In this document: positions 10,850 through 19,792 of the stretch, in pieces
How positions within the stretch are numbered: the first letter of the stretch is position 1
Layout: each line of letters opens with the position of its first letter
Source of the DNA: Sporosarcina psychrophila
GTDB taxonomy: Bacteria > Bacillota > Bacilli > Bacillales_A > Planococcaceae
DNA length: 64,000 nt
Reading direction: 5' to 3'
Assembly: GCF_001590685.1 (NCBI RefSeq)
Contig: NZ_CP014616.1
Location: 667,501-731,500 of the forward strand
Made by a program: the position numbers and the translations under genes
The notes under the pieces: model-generated
What the model saw: only the letters and a program-made list of their open reading frames with translations
Told to the model about the DNA's origin: nothing
The model's database searches: none

Positions 10850-11908
10850 ATGTCGAAGGCTTATGAAAACGCAGGTGTAAATATCGAAGCTGGTTACGAG
10901 TCAGTTGAACGGATGAAGTCACATGTTGCGCGAACTGCGCGTAAAGGTGTTACAGGAACGTTCGGCGGTTTTGGTGGCATGTTCGATCTATCCGCACTTA
11001 ACTACAAAGAACCGGTACTTATTTCCGGTACAGACGGTGTTGGTACAAAGTTGAAACTGGCGTTCATGGCAGATAAGCATGACACGATTGGTATTGACTG
11101 TGTCGCTATGTGTGTTAACGATATTGTGGCGCAGGGCGCAGAACCTCTTTACTTCCTTGATTACATCGCACTTGGCAAAGCCGTTCCTGAAAAGGTAGAA
11201 GCGATTGTTAAAGGAATCGCAGATGGTTGTGTTCAATCTGGTGCAGCATTAATTGGTGGAGAAACGGCTGAGATGCCAGGACTTTACGAAGTCGATGAGT
11301 ATGACCTTGCAGGATTTGCAGTTGGAGCATGTGAAAAGAGTAAAGTTGTCACGGGTGAAAAAGTTGTTGCTGGAGACGTTCTTGTCGGTATCGCTTCAAG
11401 CGGTATTCATTCGAACGGTTATTCACTCGTCCGTAAAATTGTAATTGAAGATCAGGGCTGTGAAATTGACGGTTTGATTGCTGGATACGAAGATCTTGGA
11501 ACAGTTGGAAACGCACTTCTTACACCGACGAAAATTTATGCGAAACCTGTTCTTCAAATGCATAACGAACTCGACGTCCATTCAATGGGCCATATTACGG
11601 GCGGCGGCTTCTACGAAAACTTACCGCGTATGTTGGTAGATGGATTCGGAGCGGAAATTGACCTTGGTTCATGGCCAGTACTTCCAGTATTCAAAATGCT
11701 GAAAGAAAAAGGCGAACTGTTGGATAAAGATCTATACAGCGTATTTAACATGGGTATCGGTTTTGTAGTTGCGCTTCCTGAAGAACAAGCGAATGCTGCC
11801 CTTAAAATTGCAGCTGAGCACGGGGAAGAAGCATTCATTATTGGACGTGTAATTGAAGGCGATGGCGTCACATTTACAGGGACACATGACGGAAGTCTTG
11901 CCGAATGA
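10850..11908 (+). CDS. purM: Phosphoribosylformylglycinamidine cyclo-ligase (AIR synthetase)
   Basis: 352 aa, converts FGAM to AIR with ATP. The PurM/PurL fold signature [13 protein letters not shown], the [15 protein letters not shown] segment, [11 protein letters not shown] and [14 protein letters not shown] are all present and normal. ATG 10850 follows GATAGGGGGA by a proper spacing. The last 4 bp overlap the purN start, as in other pur operons. Confidence 0.96.
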   Translation: MSKAYENAGVNIEAGYESVERMKSHVARTARKGVTGTFGGFGGMFDLSALNYKEPVLISGTDGVGTKLKLAFMADKHDTIGIDCVAMCVNDIVAQGAEPLYFLDYIALGKAVPEKVEAIVKGIADGCVQSGAALIGGETAEMPGLYEVDEYDLAGFAVGACEKSKVVTGEKVVAGDVLVGIASSGIHSNGYSLVRKIVIEDQGCEIDGLIAGYEDLGTVGNALLTPTKIYAKPVLQMHNELDVHSMGHITGGGFYENLPRMLVDGFGAEIDLGSWPVLPVFKMLKEKGELLDKDLYSVFNMGIGFVVALPEEQANAALKIAAEHGEEAFIIGRVIEGDGVTFTGTHDGSLAE

Positions 11909-12477
11909 ATCGAAAAGTGAAGATTGCCGTTTTCGCATCCGGAAGCGGCAGTAATTTTGCAGCAATTGAACAAGCATGTAGCGCAGATGAATTGAATGCT
12001 GAAATCGTCCTGATGGTGACAAATAAGCCGGAAGCATTTGTTGTTGAACGTGCTGACAAAGTGAGTATTCCAGTTGCAGCAATACGTCCAAAAGATTTCG
12101 AAACGAAAGATGCGTACGAAGAAGCAATTCTTCATGCACTTCGAGAATCCGGGGCGGAATGGCTAGTTCTTGCAGGTTATATGCGTCTTGTTGGGCCGGT
12201 CCTATTGATGGCTTATCCTTCTCGCATAGTCAATATTCATCCTTCACTACTGCCTTCGTTTCCTGGAAAAGATGCGATTGGACAAGCGGTTGCGCATGGC
12301 GTGAAGGTAACGGGTGTTACCGTTCATCTTGTGGATGAAGGAATGGATACAGGACAAATTCTTGCACAGTGTGCAGTCGATGTTGTCAGTGGAGATGAAG
12401 ATAAAACAGCCGAAGCGATTCATGCTGTTGAACACGGTTTATATAAAGATACGTTAAACGAACTTTTTAGCCGGTAA
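11905..12477 (+). CDS. purN: Phosphoribosylglycinamide formyltransferase
   Basis: 190 aa, folate-dependent formylation of [12 protein letters not shown] (phosphate loop), [22 protein letters not shown] (catalytic Asn and His) and [10 protein letters not shown] (catalytic Asp) are visible; family members usually read DTGPI. The start codon overlaps purM. A short gap of about 100 bp with no gene separates it from purH. Confidence 0.95.
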   Translation: MNRKVKIAVFASGSGSNFAAIEQACSADELNAEIVLMVTNKPEAFVVERADKVSIPVAAIRPKDFETKDAYEEAILHALRESGAEWLVLAGYMRLVGPVLLMAYPSRIVNIHPSLLPSFPGKDAIGQAVAHGVKVTGVTVHLVDEGMDTGQILAQCAVDVVSGDEDKTAEAIHAVEHGLYKDTLNELFSR

Positions 12478-12580
12478 TGATCAAGGCTTGGGCCGGCAGA
12501 AAGCAGGTCATGCAGTCGTTGCGACAGGAAGTCGCGATTTTAGACTGCTATCCTAACATACTAATTGGAGGGTTTTATTC

Positions 12581-14116
12581 GTGAAAAAACGTGCATTGCT
12601 TAGCGTGTCAGACAAAAACGGTATTTTGGAATTTGCAAAAGAATTGGAAAGTCTCGGTTATGAACTGTTATCAACAGGCGGTACAATGAAACATCTTGCA
12701 GACAATGGCGTCGCAGTAACAGCAGTCGATGCAGTAACCGGATTCCCTGAAATTATGGAAGGCCGCGTTAAAACGCTCAACCCAATGATTCACGGAGGAC
12801 TTCTTGCGAAACAAGACAATCCCTCTCATATCTTACAAATGGAAGAGCATGGCATCCAGCCGATTGACGTTGTTTGTGTTAACTTGTATCCGTTTAAAGA
12901 AACGATTTCAAAGCCGGACGTAACCAATGATGATGCAATTGAAAATGTCGATATTGGTGGACCAGCGATGCTTCGTGCTTCAGCGAAAAACCATGCATAC
13001 GTCACAGTTATCGTAGATGCAACAGATTACGATCAAGTGCTTACCGAGATCAAAGCAGATGGCAAAACGACACTTGAAACGCGAAGACGTCTTGCAGCAA
13101 AAGTTTTCCGTCATACAGCAGCATACGATGCACTTATTGCCGGTTTCTTGACTGACCTTACAGGCGAAGAATTCCCTGAGCAGGTTACGTATACATATGA
13201 ATTAAAACAACCGCTTCGTTATGGAGAAAATCCACACCAAAAAGCAGCTTTCTACAGCCGTCCACTTGGTTCTGATTTCTCAATTGCGTACGCGAAACAA
13301 TTACATGGCAAAGAACTTTCGTATAACAATATCCAAGATGCGAATGCGGCTATCCAAATCATTAAAGAATTTGATAAAGCAGCTGCAGTAGCGGTAAAAC
13401 ATATGAATCCATGTGGTGTTGGAACAGGCAAAACAATTTTCGAAGCGTTCAATAAAGCATATGAAGCAGACTCGACGTCTATCTTTGGCGGTATAATTGC
13501 ATTGAACCGTGAAGTTGATGCTGCAACTGCTGAAAAGTTATCGGGTATCTTCCTAGAAATTATCATCGCACCTGCATTCACAGAAGAAGCAGTTGAAATC
13601 TTGACAAAGAAGAAAAATATTCGCTTGATGACAATTTCGTTTGATCAAAACAAAAAAGACAAATGGAATACAGTTTCTGTTGAAGGCGGATTGCTTATGC
13701 AAGAGCCGGATGCATACGGATTTGCGGATGCAGACATTCGTGTTGCGACTGACCGCCAGCCAACTGAAGCTGAATGGGAAGCGATGAAACTTGGTTGGGC
13801 TGTTGTAAAACATGTGAAGTCCAACGCAATTGTCGTGACTGATGACAATATGACACTCGGCGTTGGTGCGGGGCAGATGAACCGTGTTGGAGCAGCGAAT
13901 ATCGCGCTAACGCAAGCAGGCGAACGCGCTAAAGGTGCAGCGCTTGCATCTGATGCATTCTTCCCAATGGATGATACAGTCGAAGCTGCAGCGAAAGCGG
14001 GCATTACGGCAATTATTCAACCAGGCGGATCAGTGAAAGACGAAGATTCGATTAAGAAAGCTAATGAATACGGTATTACGATGGTATTTACAGGCGTACG
14101 TCATTTCAAACATTAA
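12581..14116 (+). CDS. purH: Bifunctional AICAR transformylase / IMP cyclohydrolase
   Basis: 511 aa. The N-terminal MGS-like IMP cyclohydrolase domain carries the SVSDK and STGGT motifs; the C-terminal AICAR transformylase domain has the catalytic [10 protein letters not shown]. The motif I recall as VKTLHPxIHGG reads [11 protein letters not shown], a His-to-Asn change beside the cyclohydrolase pocket. GTG 12581 start behind GGAGGG. C-terminus FTGVRHFKH is standard. Confidence 0.95.
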   Translation: MKKRALLSVSDKNGILEFAKELESLGYELLSTGGTMKHLADNGVAVTAVDAVTGFPEIMEGRVKTLNPMIHGGLLAKQDNPSHILQMEEHGIQPIDVVCVNLYPFKETISKPDVTNDDAIENVDIGGPAMLRASAKNHAYVTVIVDATDYDQVLTEIKADGKTTLETRRRLAAKVFRHTAAYDALIAGFLTDLTGEEFPEQVTYTYELKQPLRYGENPHQKAAFYSRPLGSDFSIAYAKQLHGKELSYNNIQDANAAIQIIKEFDKAAAVAVKHMNPCGVGTGKTIFEAFNKAYEADSTSIFGGIIALNREVDAATAEKLSGIFLEIIIAPAFTEEAVEILTKKKNIRLMTISFDQNKKDKWNTVSVEGGLLMQEPDAYGFADADIRVATDRQPTEAEWEAMKLGWAVVKHVKSNAIVVTDDNMTLGVGAGQMNRVGAANIALTQAGERAKGAALASDAFFPMDDTVEAAAKAGITAIIQPGGSVKDEDSIKKANEYGITMVFTGVRHFKH

Positions 14117-14129
14117 GGAGTAGATTGCA

Positions 14130-15389
14130 TTGAATATACTCGTTATCGGGAGCGGTGGCCGCGAGCATGCGATTGCCAGACAGTTCAATGTCTCCCCTTC
14201 AGTCAATAAAATTTTTGTCGCACCCGGCAATGATGGCATGAAAAATGATGCTGAATGTGTGCAAATCGATGCGTTGGATTTTGAGGCACTTGCTTCATTC
14301 GCACAAAAGAACCAAGTAGACCTGACATTTGTCGGCCCTGAACAACCGCTTGGGGAAGGAATTGTTGATTACTTTACTGAACGTGGATTAACAGCGTTCG
14401 GTCCGACGAAAGCGGCGGCGTTGATCGAAGGAAGTAAGTCATTCGCTAAAGAGCTGATGACAAAGTATGCTATTCCAACGGCTGCGTATGGAACATTTAC
14501 CGATGCAGAAGAAGCAAAAGCGTTTATCCGAGAAAATGGTGCCCCAATTGTCGTTAAAGCAGACGGACTTGCAGCTGGGAAAGGTGTTATCGTTGCGATG
14601 ACGCTGGAGGATGCGCTTGAAGCAGTCGACGATATGATTGGCAACCAGAAATTCGGCGAATCTTCATCACGTGTTGTTATCGAAGAGTTTTTGGACGGCG
14701 AAGAGTTCTCTTACATGTCGTTTGTCCATGACGGTCAAATTTACCCGATGGTTGTCGCGCAGGATCATAAGCGTGCTTATGACGGTGATAGAGGACCGAA
14801 TACGGGTGGTATGGGCGCTTATTCACCCGTTCCGCAAATTTCGGACGCAGTTGTGAAAGAAGCATACGATAAAGTCGTCGTTCCGACTGTTGAAGCAATG
14901 GCTGCAGAAGGGACTCCGTTTACTGGTATTTTATATGCCGGTCTCATTTTGACTGACAAGGGCCCGAAAGTGATTGAGTTCAACGCTCGTTTCGGCGATC
15001 CTGAAACGCAGGTCGTCCTTCCACGAATGGCGTCTGACTTTGGTGAATTCATGGCTGCACTTATGGCTGGTAAACCGTATGACTTGAAGTGGGATGACAA
15101 AGCGATGTTAGGCGTTGTCATTGCGGCAGATAGATATCCAGGAGATGTAGTAAAAGGGGCGGTATTACCTGATCTTGACGTTTTGTCAGCACGTGACTTA
15201 GAAGTCTTCCATGCAGGCACAAAATCAAATGGCGAAGGGTTTGTTGGTAATGGGGGACGTGTACTCCTCATTACAGCGAAAGCAGATTCATTGAAAGAAG
15301 CGCAGGTTGAGGTTTATAAAGGCTTGTCTCAATTAGAATGGAACGGATTCTTCTACAGGCAGGACATTGGCTGGCGTACGTTTGAATAA
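14130..15389 (+). CDS. purD: Phosphoribosylamine-glycine ligase (GAR synthetase)
   Basis: 419 aa, ATP-grasp ligase joining glycine to phosphoribosylamine. N-terminal GSGGREHA, ATP-grasp motifs VVKADGLAAGKGV, DHKRAYDGDRGPNTGGMGAYSP and the metal-binding EFNARFGDPETQ are intact. The start is TTG 14130 behind AAGGAG. Last gene of the operon, followed by a strong terminator. Confidence 0.96.
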   Translation: MNILVIGSGGREHAIARQFNVSPSVNKIFVAPGNDGMKNDAECVQIDALDFEALASFAQKNQVDLTFVGPEQPLGEGIVDYFTERGLTAFGPTKAAALIEGSKSFAKELMTKYAIPTAAYGTFTDAEEAKAFIRENGAPIVVKADGLAAGKGVIVAMTLEDALEAVDDMIGNQKFGESSSRVVIEEFLDGEEFSYMSFVHDGQIYPMVVAQDHKRAYDGDRGPNTGGMGAYSPVPQISDAVVKEAYDKVVVPTVEAMAAEGTPFTGILYAGLILTDKGPKVIEFNARFGDPETQVVLPRMASDFGEFMAALMAGKPYDLKWDDKAMLGVVIAADRYPGDVVKGAVLPDLDVLSARDLEVFHAGTKSNGEGFVGNGGRVLLITAKADSLKEAQVEVYKGLSQLEWNGFFYRQDIGWRTFE

Positions 15390-15390
15390 A

Positions 15391-15434
15391 TGAAAAGACC
15401 ACTAACTTAGTAATGAGTTAGTGGTCTTTTCACG
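15391..15434 (+). terminator. Purine operon terminator
   Basis: GAAAAGACCACTAAC pairs with GTTAGTGGTCTTTTC around a short loop. The T tail is part of the stem. Confidence 0.88.
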
Positions 15435-15814
15435 TTTACGAAACATCCAATCCGATAATAAAGAAAAGGAGGATCGGTAGAATACGTATATAGTCAGCAC
15501 TTAACGAATGGAATGTTCTTCCTGTATCGCTTAGTCGCTTGGTGATGGCCTTACACAATAAGCCCGCCAGAAGAACACTGTCAGTCTTATTGATCCGGCG
15601 CCTGCAGGATGCGGGTGTGCAGCCAAATATTGCCGCAGGACGCGGCAATATTTGGCTGCCTTTCATTAGTGTCGCTTCTTCGCTAGATTTGTTCGTTATA
15701 CGGGTGAAGTATAGCACTTAGTTAATTCCAAATAAGTAGTGCTGAATATATAGTTGAAAAATTTACCAAATTATTTATACTTAAGGTGATGCTTTCCAGA
15801 AAGGTGAAGAGACA
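15435..15814. other. Gene-free spacer with a large perfect hairpin
   Basis: No convincing gene; open frames on both strands look like chance products of GC-rich palindromic sequence. The main element is the 18-bp-arm hairpin at 15619-15659. The sequences CAGCACTTAACG (about 15497) and TAGCACTTAGTTAA (about 15713) near the edges resemble each other loosely. Confidence 0.5.
15619..15659. repeat. Perfect 18-bp inverted repeat (5-nt loop)
   Basis: GCAGCCAAATATTGCCGC, loop AGGAC, then its exact reverse complement. There is no T run on either side, so it is not a standard terminator. It may be the core of a small mobile or REP-like element. Confidence 0.8.
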
Positions 15815-16852
15815 ATGGGTTTGCAATTTACTGGCGTGGAGAAAAGATTAAATGATTCACTCATTTTTCCCGAATTTAACTTACATAGTGGTAGCAATCA
15901 AGTAACGGCAATTTACTCCAGTCTTAATGTACGTAACACGCTTTTACAGATGCTTACAAAGGAGATACCCATTTTAAACGGCGAAATATACATAAATGAT
16001 GTCGAGATTTCAAAGGTGACTCTTTCAGACATCGGTTTTTCATTTCTGAATGAAGGGCTATATGAGCGTTTAACGGTTGCTGAACAGATCAATTTTTACC
16101 GTAAACTTTATAGCGCAGATATATCTACTGCAACGATTTTACGAAAAGTTCACCTTGAAGAGAAGCGAAATGTAAGGATAAAGAAATTATCTTACTCGGA
16201 GCAAAGACGGATCCAATTTGCGAAGCTCCTCATTCAAAATCCTGAGCAGTTCATATTTGAAGAACCCGACCAAAACATCGATATCGAAACACAGCGCGTA
16301 TTAATTATTATGCTGGAAGAGCTACGTGATAAAGGGAAAAGTGTACTAATATTAACGGGGAATATGGAGAGCGCAGTCAATTTAGCGGATAAGGTTTTTA
16401 AGTTGGATGAAAACGGTTTGCATGAAATTCAAATAGCTAGGGAACTTGAAGAGGACATTCCTTCAATTTTGGAAGCGAGCGCTGAAATAGATAAAACAGA
16501 AATACAACCAGTCCGATTTGAAAAAATACCTACGAAGGTAAATGAGAAAATTGTTCTCTTTGATCCACCTGAAATTGATTATATTGAAAGTAACGATGGA
16601 CAGTCTTCACTCCATATTAACGGGGAAGCATTTCCAACTATGTTCACGATGAATGAGCTTGAAGAACGATTGCAGCATTTCGGATTTTTCCGTTGCCATC
16701 GTTCCTATATCGTAAACCTTCAAAAAGTTCGCGAGGTAATTACATGGACACGGAACAGTTACAGTCTCATTCTAGATGATGAAAAAAAGTCGAATATCCC
16801 ACTGTCAAAAACAAAAATGGCTGAATTGAAAGTGATGTTGGTCCTGAAATAA
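15815..16852 (+). CDS. LytTR regulator fused to a degenerate ABC ATPase-like domain
   Basis: 345 aa. Residues ~1-210 follow the ABC ATPase layout but every catalytic motif is eroded: no GxxGxGKST Walker A (SSLNVRNTLL instead), LSYSEQRR in place of LSGGQ, FEEPDQNID in place of LLDEPTSxLD, and Asn where the switch His should be. Residues ~250-345 form a LytTR DNA-binding domain (FDPPEIDYIES, FFRCHRSYIVNL, LSKTKMAELK). It therefore likely binds DNA, perhaps sensing through the dead ATPase-like fold. It stands directly upstream of an ABC ATPase and permease, which it probably regulates. Confidence 0.82.
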   Translation: MGLQFTGVEKRLNDSLIFPEFNLHSGSNQVTAIYSSLNVRNTLLQMLTKEIPILNGEIYINDVEISKVTLSDIGFSFLNEGLYERLTVAEQINFYRKLYSADISTATILRKVHLEEKRNVRIKKLSYSEQRRIQFAKLLIQNPEQFIFEEPDQNIDIETQRVLIIMLEELRDKGKSVLILTGNMESAVNLADKVFKLDENGLHEIQIARELEEDIPSILEASAEIDKTEIQPVRFEKIPTKVNEKIVLFDPPEIDYIESNDGQSSLHINGEAFPTMFTMNELEERLQHFGFFRCHRSYIVNLQKVREVITWTRNSYSLILDDEKKSNIPLSKTKMAELKVMLVLK

Positions 16853-16971
16853 GCTCCATTCACCCCCAAAAAAGCTCTTTTCAATGGAAATATGCTGTCT
16901 TTGCGTTGAAAACGACTTAATCTGAAGGTGCAACAACAAAACAACGACTTGTACATTTCAGGGGGAGAACA

Positions 16972-17820
16972 ATGGAAAACATCATCGAAGTTCAATCGTT
17001 GGAGAAAGTGTTCGCGAATCAGACGGCACTTGAAGACGTCAATTTCCACGTTAAAAAGGGAGAGATTTTTGGATTTCTCGGTCCGAGTGGTTCGGGGAAA
17101 ACGACAACGATTAAAATATTGACGGGTCAATTAAACCAGACGAGTGGAAAAGCGACCGTCTTTGGAGAACCGGTTTCAGGGATGAAAAAAGGTGAATCGA
17201 GAAAGAAAATCGGAGTACTGACGGACAACAGTGGATTGTATAGTCGGTTATCCATTTACGATAACTTGAAGCTTTATTGCGTGCTGTATGAAGTACCGGA
17301 ATAACGAATTGCGGAGGTGTTAGTGCTTGTTAATCTAACAGAAGAAAAGAAAAAAGTTGTTTCGAAGTTGTCGAAAGGGATGCTTCAGCGTGTGATACTT
17401 GCCCGAACACTTTTACACGAACCTGAGCTACTATTTCTTGATGAACCGACGTCTGCGCTGGATCCAATGAATTCGCAACATATTCATGAAGGACTACGGG
17501 AATTGCAAGCCCGCGGGACAACAATTTTCCTTACCACTCATGATATGAACGAAGCGGAATTGCTCTGTAATCGAGTCGCATTTCTAAACAAAGGACAGAT
17601 CAGACTAATGGATGAGCCAGGGGCGTTAAGAAAGCGCTATTCAGATGCAATGATGACTGTAGAGTTGAAAAACAATGAAAAAGTCGTGTTGAAGAGTACA
17701 GCTGAGGATGCCCAAAAGATGTTCGACTATATGTCGTCAAATCAAGTGGTCGCCATTCATTCAAATGAACCGACGTTAGGCGATATTTTTGTCGAAGTGA
17801 CAGGGAGGAAATTATCATGA
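16972..17820 (+). pseudogene. ABC transporter ATP-binding protein split by an in-frame TAA
   Basis: Two open frames, 16972-17304 and 17317-17820, are in the same register and separated only by TAA at 17302-17304. The N-part has Walker A (GPSGSGKTTT) and the Q-loop region. The C-part has the signature LSKGMLQRV, Walker [13 protein letters not shown] and the switch TTHDM. Joined, they make a normal ~282-aa ABC-2 type exporter ATPase. GCGGAGG at 17311-17317 precedes GTG 17323, so reinitiation could yield a separate C-terminal half. Probably inactive unless the halves reassemble or the stop is read through. Confidence 0.85.
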
Positions 17821-18527
17821 CTTTTTCAATGAAACGCGTAAATGCTATCTTTCAGAAAGACTTCAAGGATATTTCAAGAAATTCATCTGTCTCGGTTACG
17901 GTGCCTATACCGCTTGTTCTAGCATTTTTTTTGGGCGAGATGAGTGATGATATTTCGATTGTTGCACATTATATGATCATCAATTTCTCAATGGTCATTG
18001 TTGGGGCGTTTGTTCAGTGTTGTTTAATAGCTGAAGAGAAAGAGAAGAATACGCTGCGCGGGTTAATGTTGTCACCTGCTTCGACATTGGAAATACTCAG
18101 TGGGAAAAGTTTGTTAAGCTTGATAGCGACGATGATGATTATAATAATTGGGGCTATGCTGTCCGGCTATAAATCGGATAATGTAGTCATCATAGCAAGT
18201 GCAATCCTATTAACCAGTTTGTTTTTCATCGGTTTGGGGACACTTCTCGGCCTACTTGCTAAATCAGTTATGGAAGCTTCTGTGATTATTCTGCCCTTTA
18301 TGCTTGTATTCGGATTTGGATCAATGGCTACGATGTTTGCAGACAAATACCCTATATTGAAAGCGATGGGTTATACGCCGAATGCACAACTTACGGACAT
18401 TGCAGTCAAGGTTGAAAGTGGAATTGGATTTGGCGGAGTTTGGTTGAATTTTGGCATCATTGCACTTTGGATTCTCGGTATTTTTGTTTTAACAATTATT
18501 GTGTTCAAGAAAAAAAGAATAGATTGA
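17817..18527 (+). CDS. ABC-2 type transporter permease
   Basis: 236 aa with about six hydrophobic segments, the layout of ABC-2 permeases (antibiotic or lipid export). A cytoplasmic AEEKEKNTLRGLMLSPAS segment between the second and third helices matches the family's conserved EKExGTLExLLxxP region. The start overlaps the ATPase stop by 4 bp, so the pair formed one exporter, now with a broken ATPase. The substrate is unknown. Confidence 0.85.
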   Translation: MTFSMKRVNAIFQKDFKDISRNSSVSVTVPIPLVLAFFLGEMSDDISIVAHYMIINFSMVIVGAFVQCCLIAEEKEKNTLRGLMLSPASTLEILSGKSLLSLIATMMIIIIGAMLSGYKSDNVVIIASAILLTSLFFIGLGTLLGLLAKSVMEASVIILPFMLVFGFGSMATMFADKYPILKAMGYTPNAQLTDIAVKVESGIGFGGVWLNFGIIALWILGIFVLTIIVFKKKRID

Positions 18528-18534
18528 TCCTATC

Positions 18535-18650
18535 CACTCTCCAGCGAAGGCGCCTTACTGGGGTAGCCGAAGCGATAAGACTGATAGTGATTTTCTATCA
18601 GGCTTATCGTGGGAGGCATCCCCAAGCGCCACAGCGGATTCAATGGAGTT
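18535..18650 (-). repeat. GCGCC-type dispersed repeat after the ABC permease
   Basis: Termini CCAGCGAAGGCGCC and CCCCAAGCGCC flank an internal hairpin (CTGATAGTGATTTTCTATCAG). Reverse complemented, it has the family's CTTATCGCTTCGG and GGCGCCTTCGC blocks. It separates two convergent genes. Confidence 0.6.
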
Positions 18651-18662
18651 TTTATTGACCAT

Positions 18663-19355
18663 CTACTCCGCCTTACAAATCCACCCACCAAACATATTCG
18701 TCGTGAAGAACTTAGCGATGTTCCCAAATCCAGCTTCCCTTAGCAAAAGTACAATCTCCTCTTCAGGAATAAAGGAAAGCTTCCTTACTGTTTTCTCCAT
18801 TTCATTTACCTCTGTTTCAGTTAAATTTGTTGAATCCAACCAGTACGCTTTCCATAGAGCGAATAGCTCATTAAATGAGGGGTCGCTCGGGTTCCCGTAC
18901 ATGGACGCCATAACGAATGGAGCACCAGGTGATAGATGATGTCGGATCTTTTTCAATAGGATCCTTTTTTCATCGATATCTTCAATGAAATGGAGGACGA
19001 GCATACAGGTTGCAGCCCCGAACAGTTTCTCTTCTGTTACATCATCGACAGTTCCTTCGATGAATTCCACACGGTCATCTATCTTCAAGTCAATTGCTTT
19101 CATTCGCGCGAAATCAAGCATTGGTGGTGCGGGATCTACTGCTGTAAATGTCCACGCGGGATTAGTTGGTCCTAACGTAGCAAGTTCATTGCCGCCACCC
19201 GCTCCAATTATCAATACACTTTCTTGTTGTGTTATGTTTGCTCGAAGATAAGCCTGTACAAGTTTGAACATCGAATCGTAGGTAGGCAACGTTCGGCGCA
19301 CTCCTCTGTCATATTCTGCGGCCATCTCTTTATCAAACTGCATCTTGTCGGTCAT
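18663..19355 (-). CDS. Class I SAM-dependent methyltransferase
   Basis: 230 aa. Motif I VLIIGAGGGNELATL near residue 45 and the acidic motif II in AVDPAPPMLDFAR mark a Rossmann-fold methyltransferase, similar to small-molecule methyltransferases of Bacilli. The substrate is unknown. It is transcribed away from ade across an unusual repeat-filled divergent intergenic region. Confidence 0.85.
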   Translation of the reverse strand: MTDKMQFDKEMAAEYDRGVRRTLPTYDSMFKLVQAYLRANITQQESVLIIGAGGGNELATLGPTNPAWTFTAVDPAPPMLDFARMKAIDLKIDDRVEFIEGTVDDVTEEKLFGAATCMLVLHFIEDIDEKRILLKKIRHHLSPGAPFVMASMYGNPSDPSFNELFALWKAYWLDSTNLTETEVNEMEKTVRKLSFIPEEEIVLLLREAGFGNIAKFFTTNMFGGWICKAE

Positions 19356-19792
19356 TTTATCAAATCCAATCGATTGTAATACTATACTATTTCGTCAAAA
19401 GGTGTCGGAACCCTTTTACTGAGGAAAGGTTCGCAACGTATCTCTGAAAGTAAACAACGCGCTACGTAAACTAAACAACAAAGTTGAGAAAGTATGCAAC
19501 GTATCAAGAATTATGCAACGTATCTCCAGAAGTAAACAACACACCGCGTAAACTAAACAACAAAGTTGAGAAAGCATGCAACGTATCAAGAAGTTCGCAA
19601 CGTTACCTCAAAAGTAGACAACAGAATATCAAAAGTTAACAACGTTCAGTGTAAACTTCACAACGCCCGCCTCAATATGAACTCCTCGTTTGTCCGAAAT
19701 AACAAAAAATGTCTACCGAACTCCCTATTTATTTCCTCAATGCTATGCTACGATAAATAGTATGAATAGTTCAGTTAAAGGGAGAGTGTATC
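19356..19792. other. Divergent intergenic region filled by a phased repeat array
   Basis: 437 bp between the methyltransferase and ade. About 19430-19670 is the CAAC array. About 19680-19780 holds the ade promoter region and the GGGAGAG ribosome binding site. No gene. Confidence 0.7.
19430..19668 (+). repeat. Phased repeat array 3 (CAAC word every ~20.6 bp)
   Basis: The word CAAC starts at 19434, 19455, 19476, 19497, 19516, 19537, 19558, 19579, 19598, 19619, 19640 and 19661. The spacings are 21, 21, 21, 19 repeated, so an 82-bp higher-order unit (twice 41) recurs. Recurrent flanks are TATGCAACGTATC and GTAAACAAC. The sequence is unrelated to arrays 1 and 2 but the period is the same. Confidence 0.9.

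Noticed and set aside
15436-15717. 93-codon minus-strand frame after purD
   Set aside because: It runs through the perfect palindrome; both strands are open there for the same reason, and no family features are seen.
19430-19668. Coding sequence with a repeated peptide
   Set aside because: Spacings of 21 and 19 bp do not keep one frame, and stops occur in the repeats.
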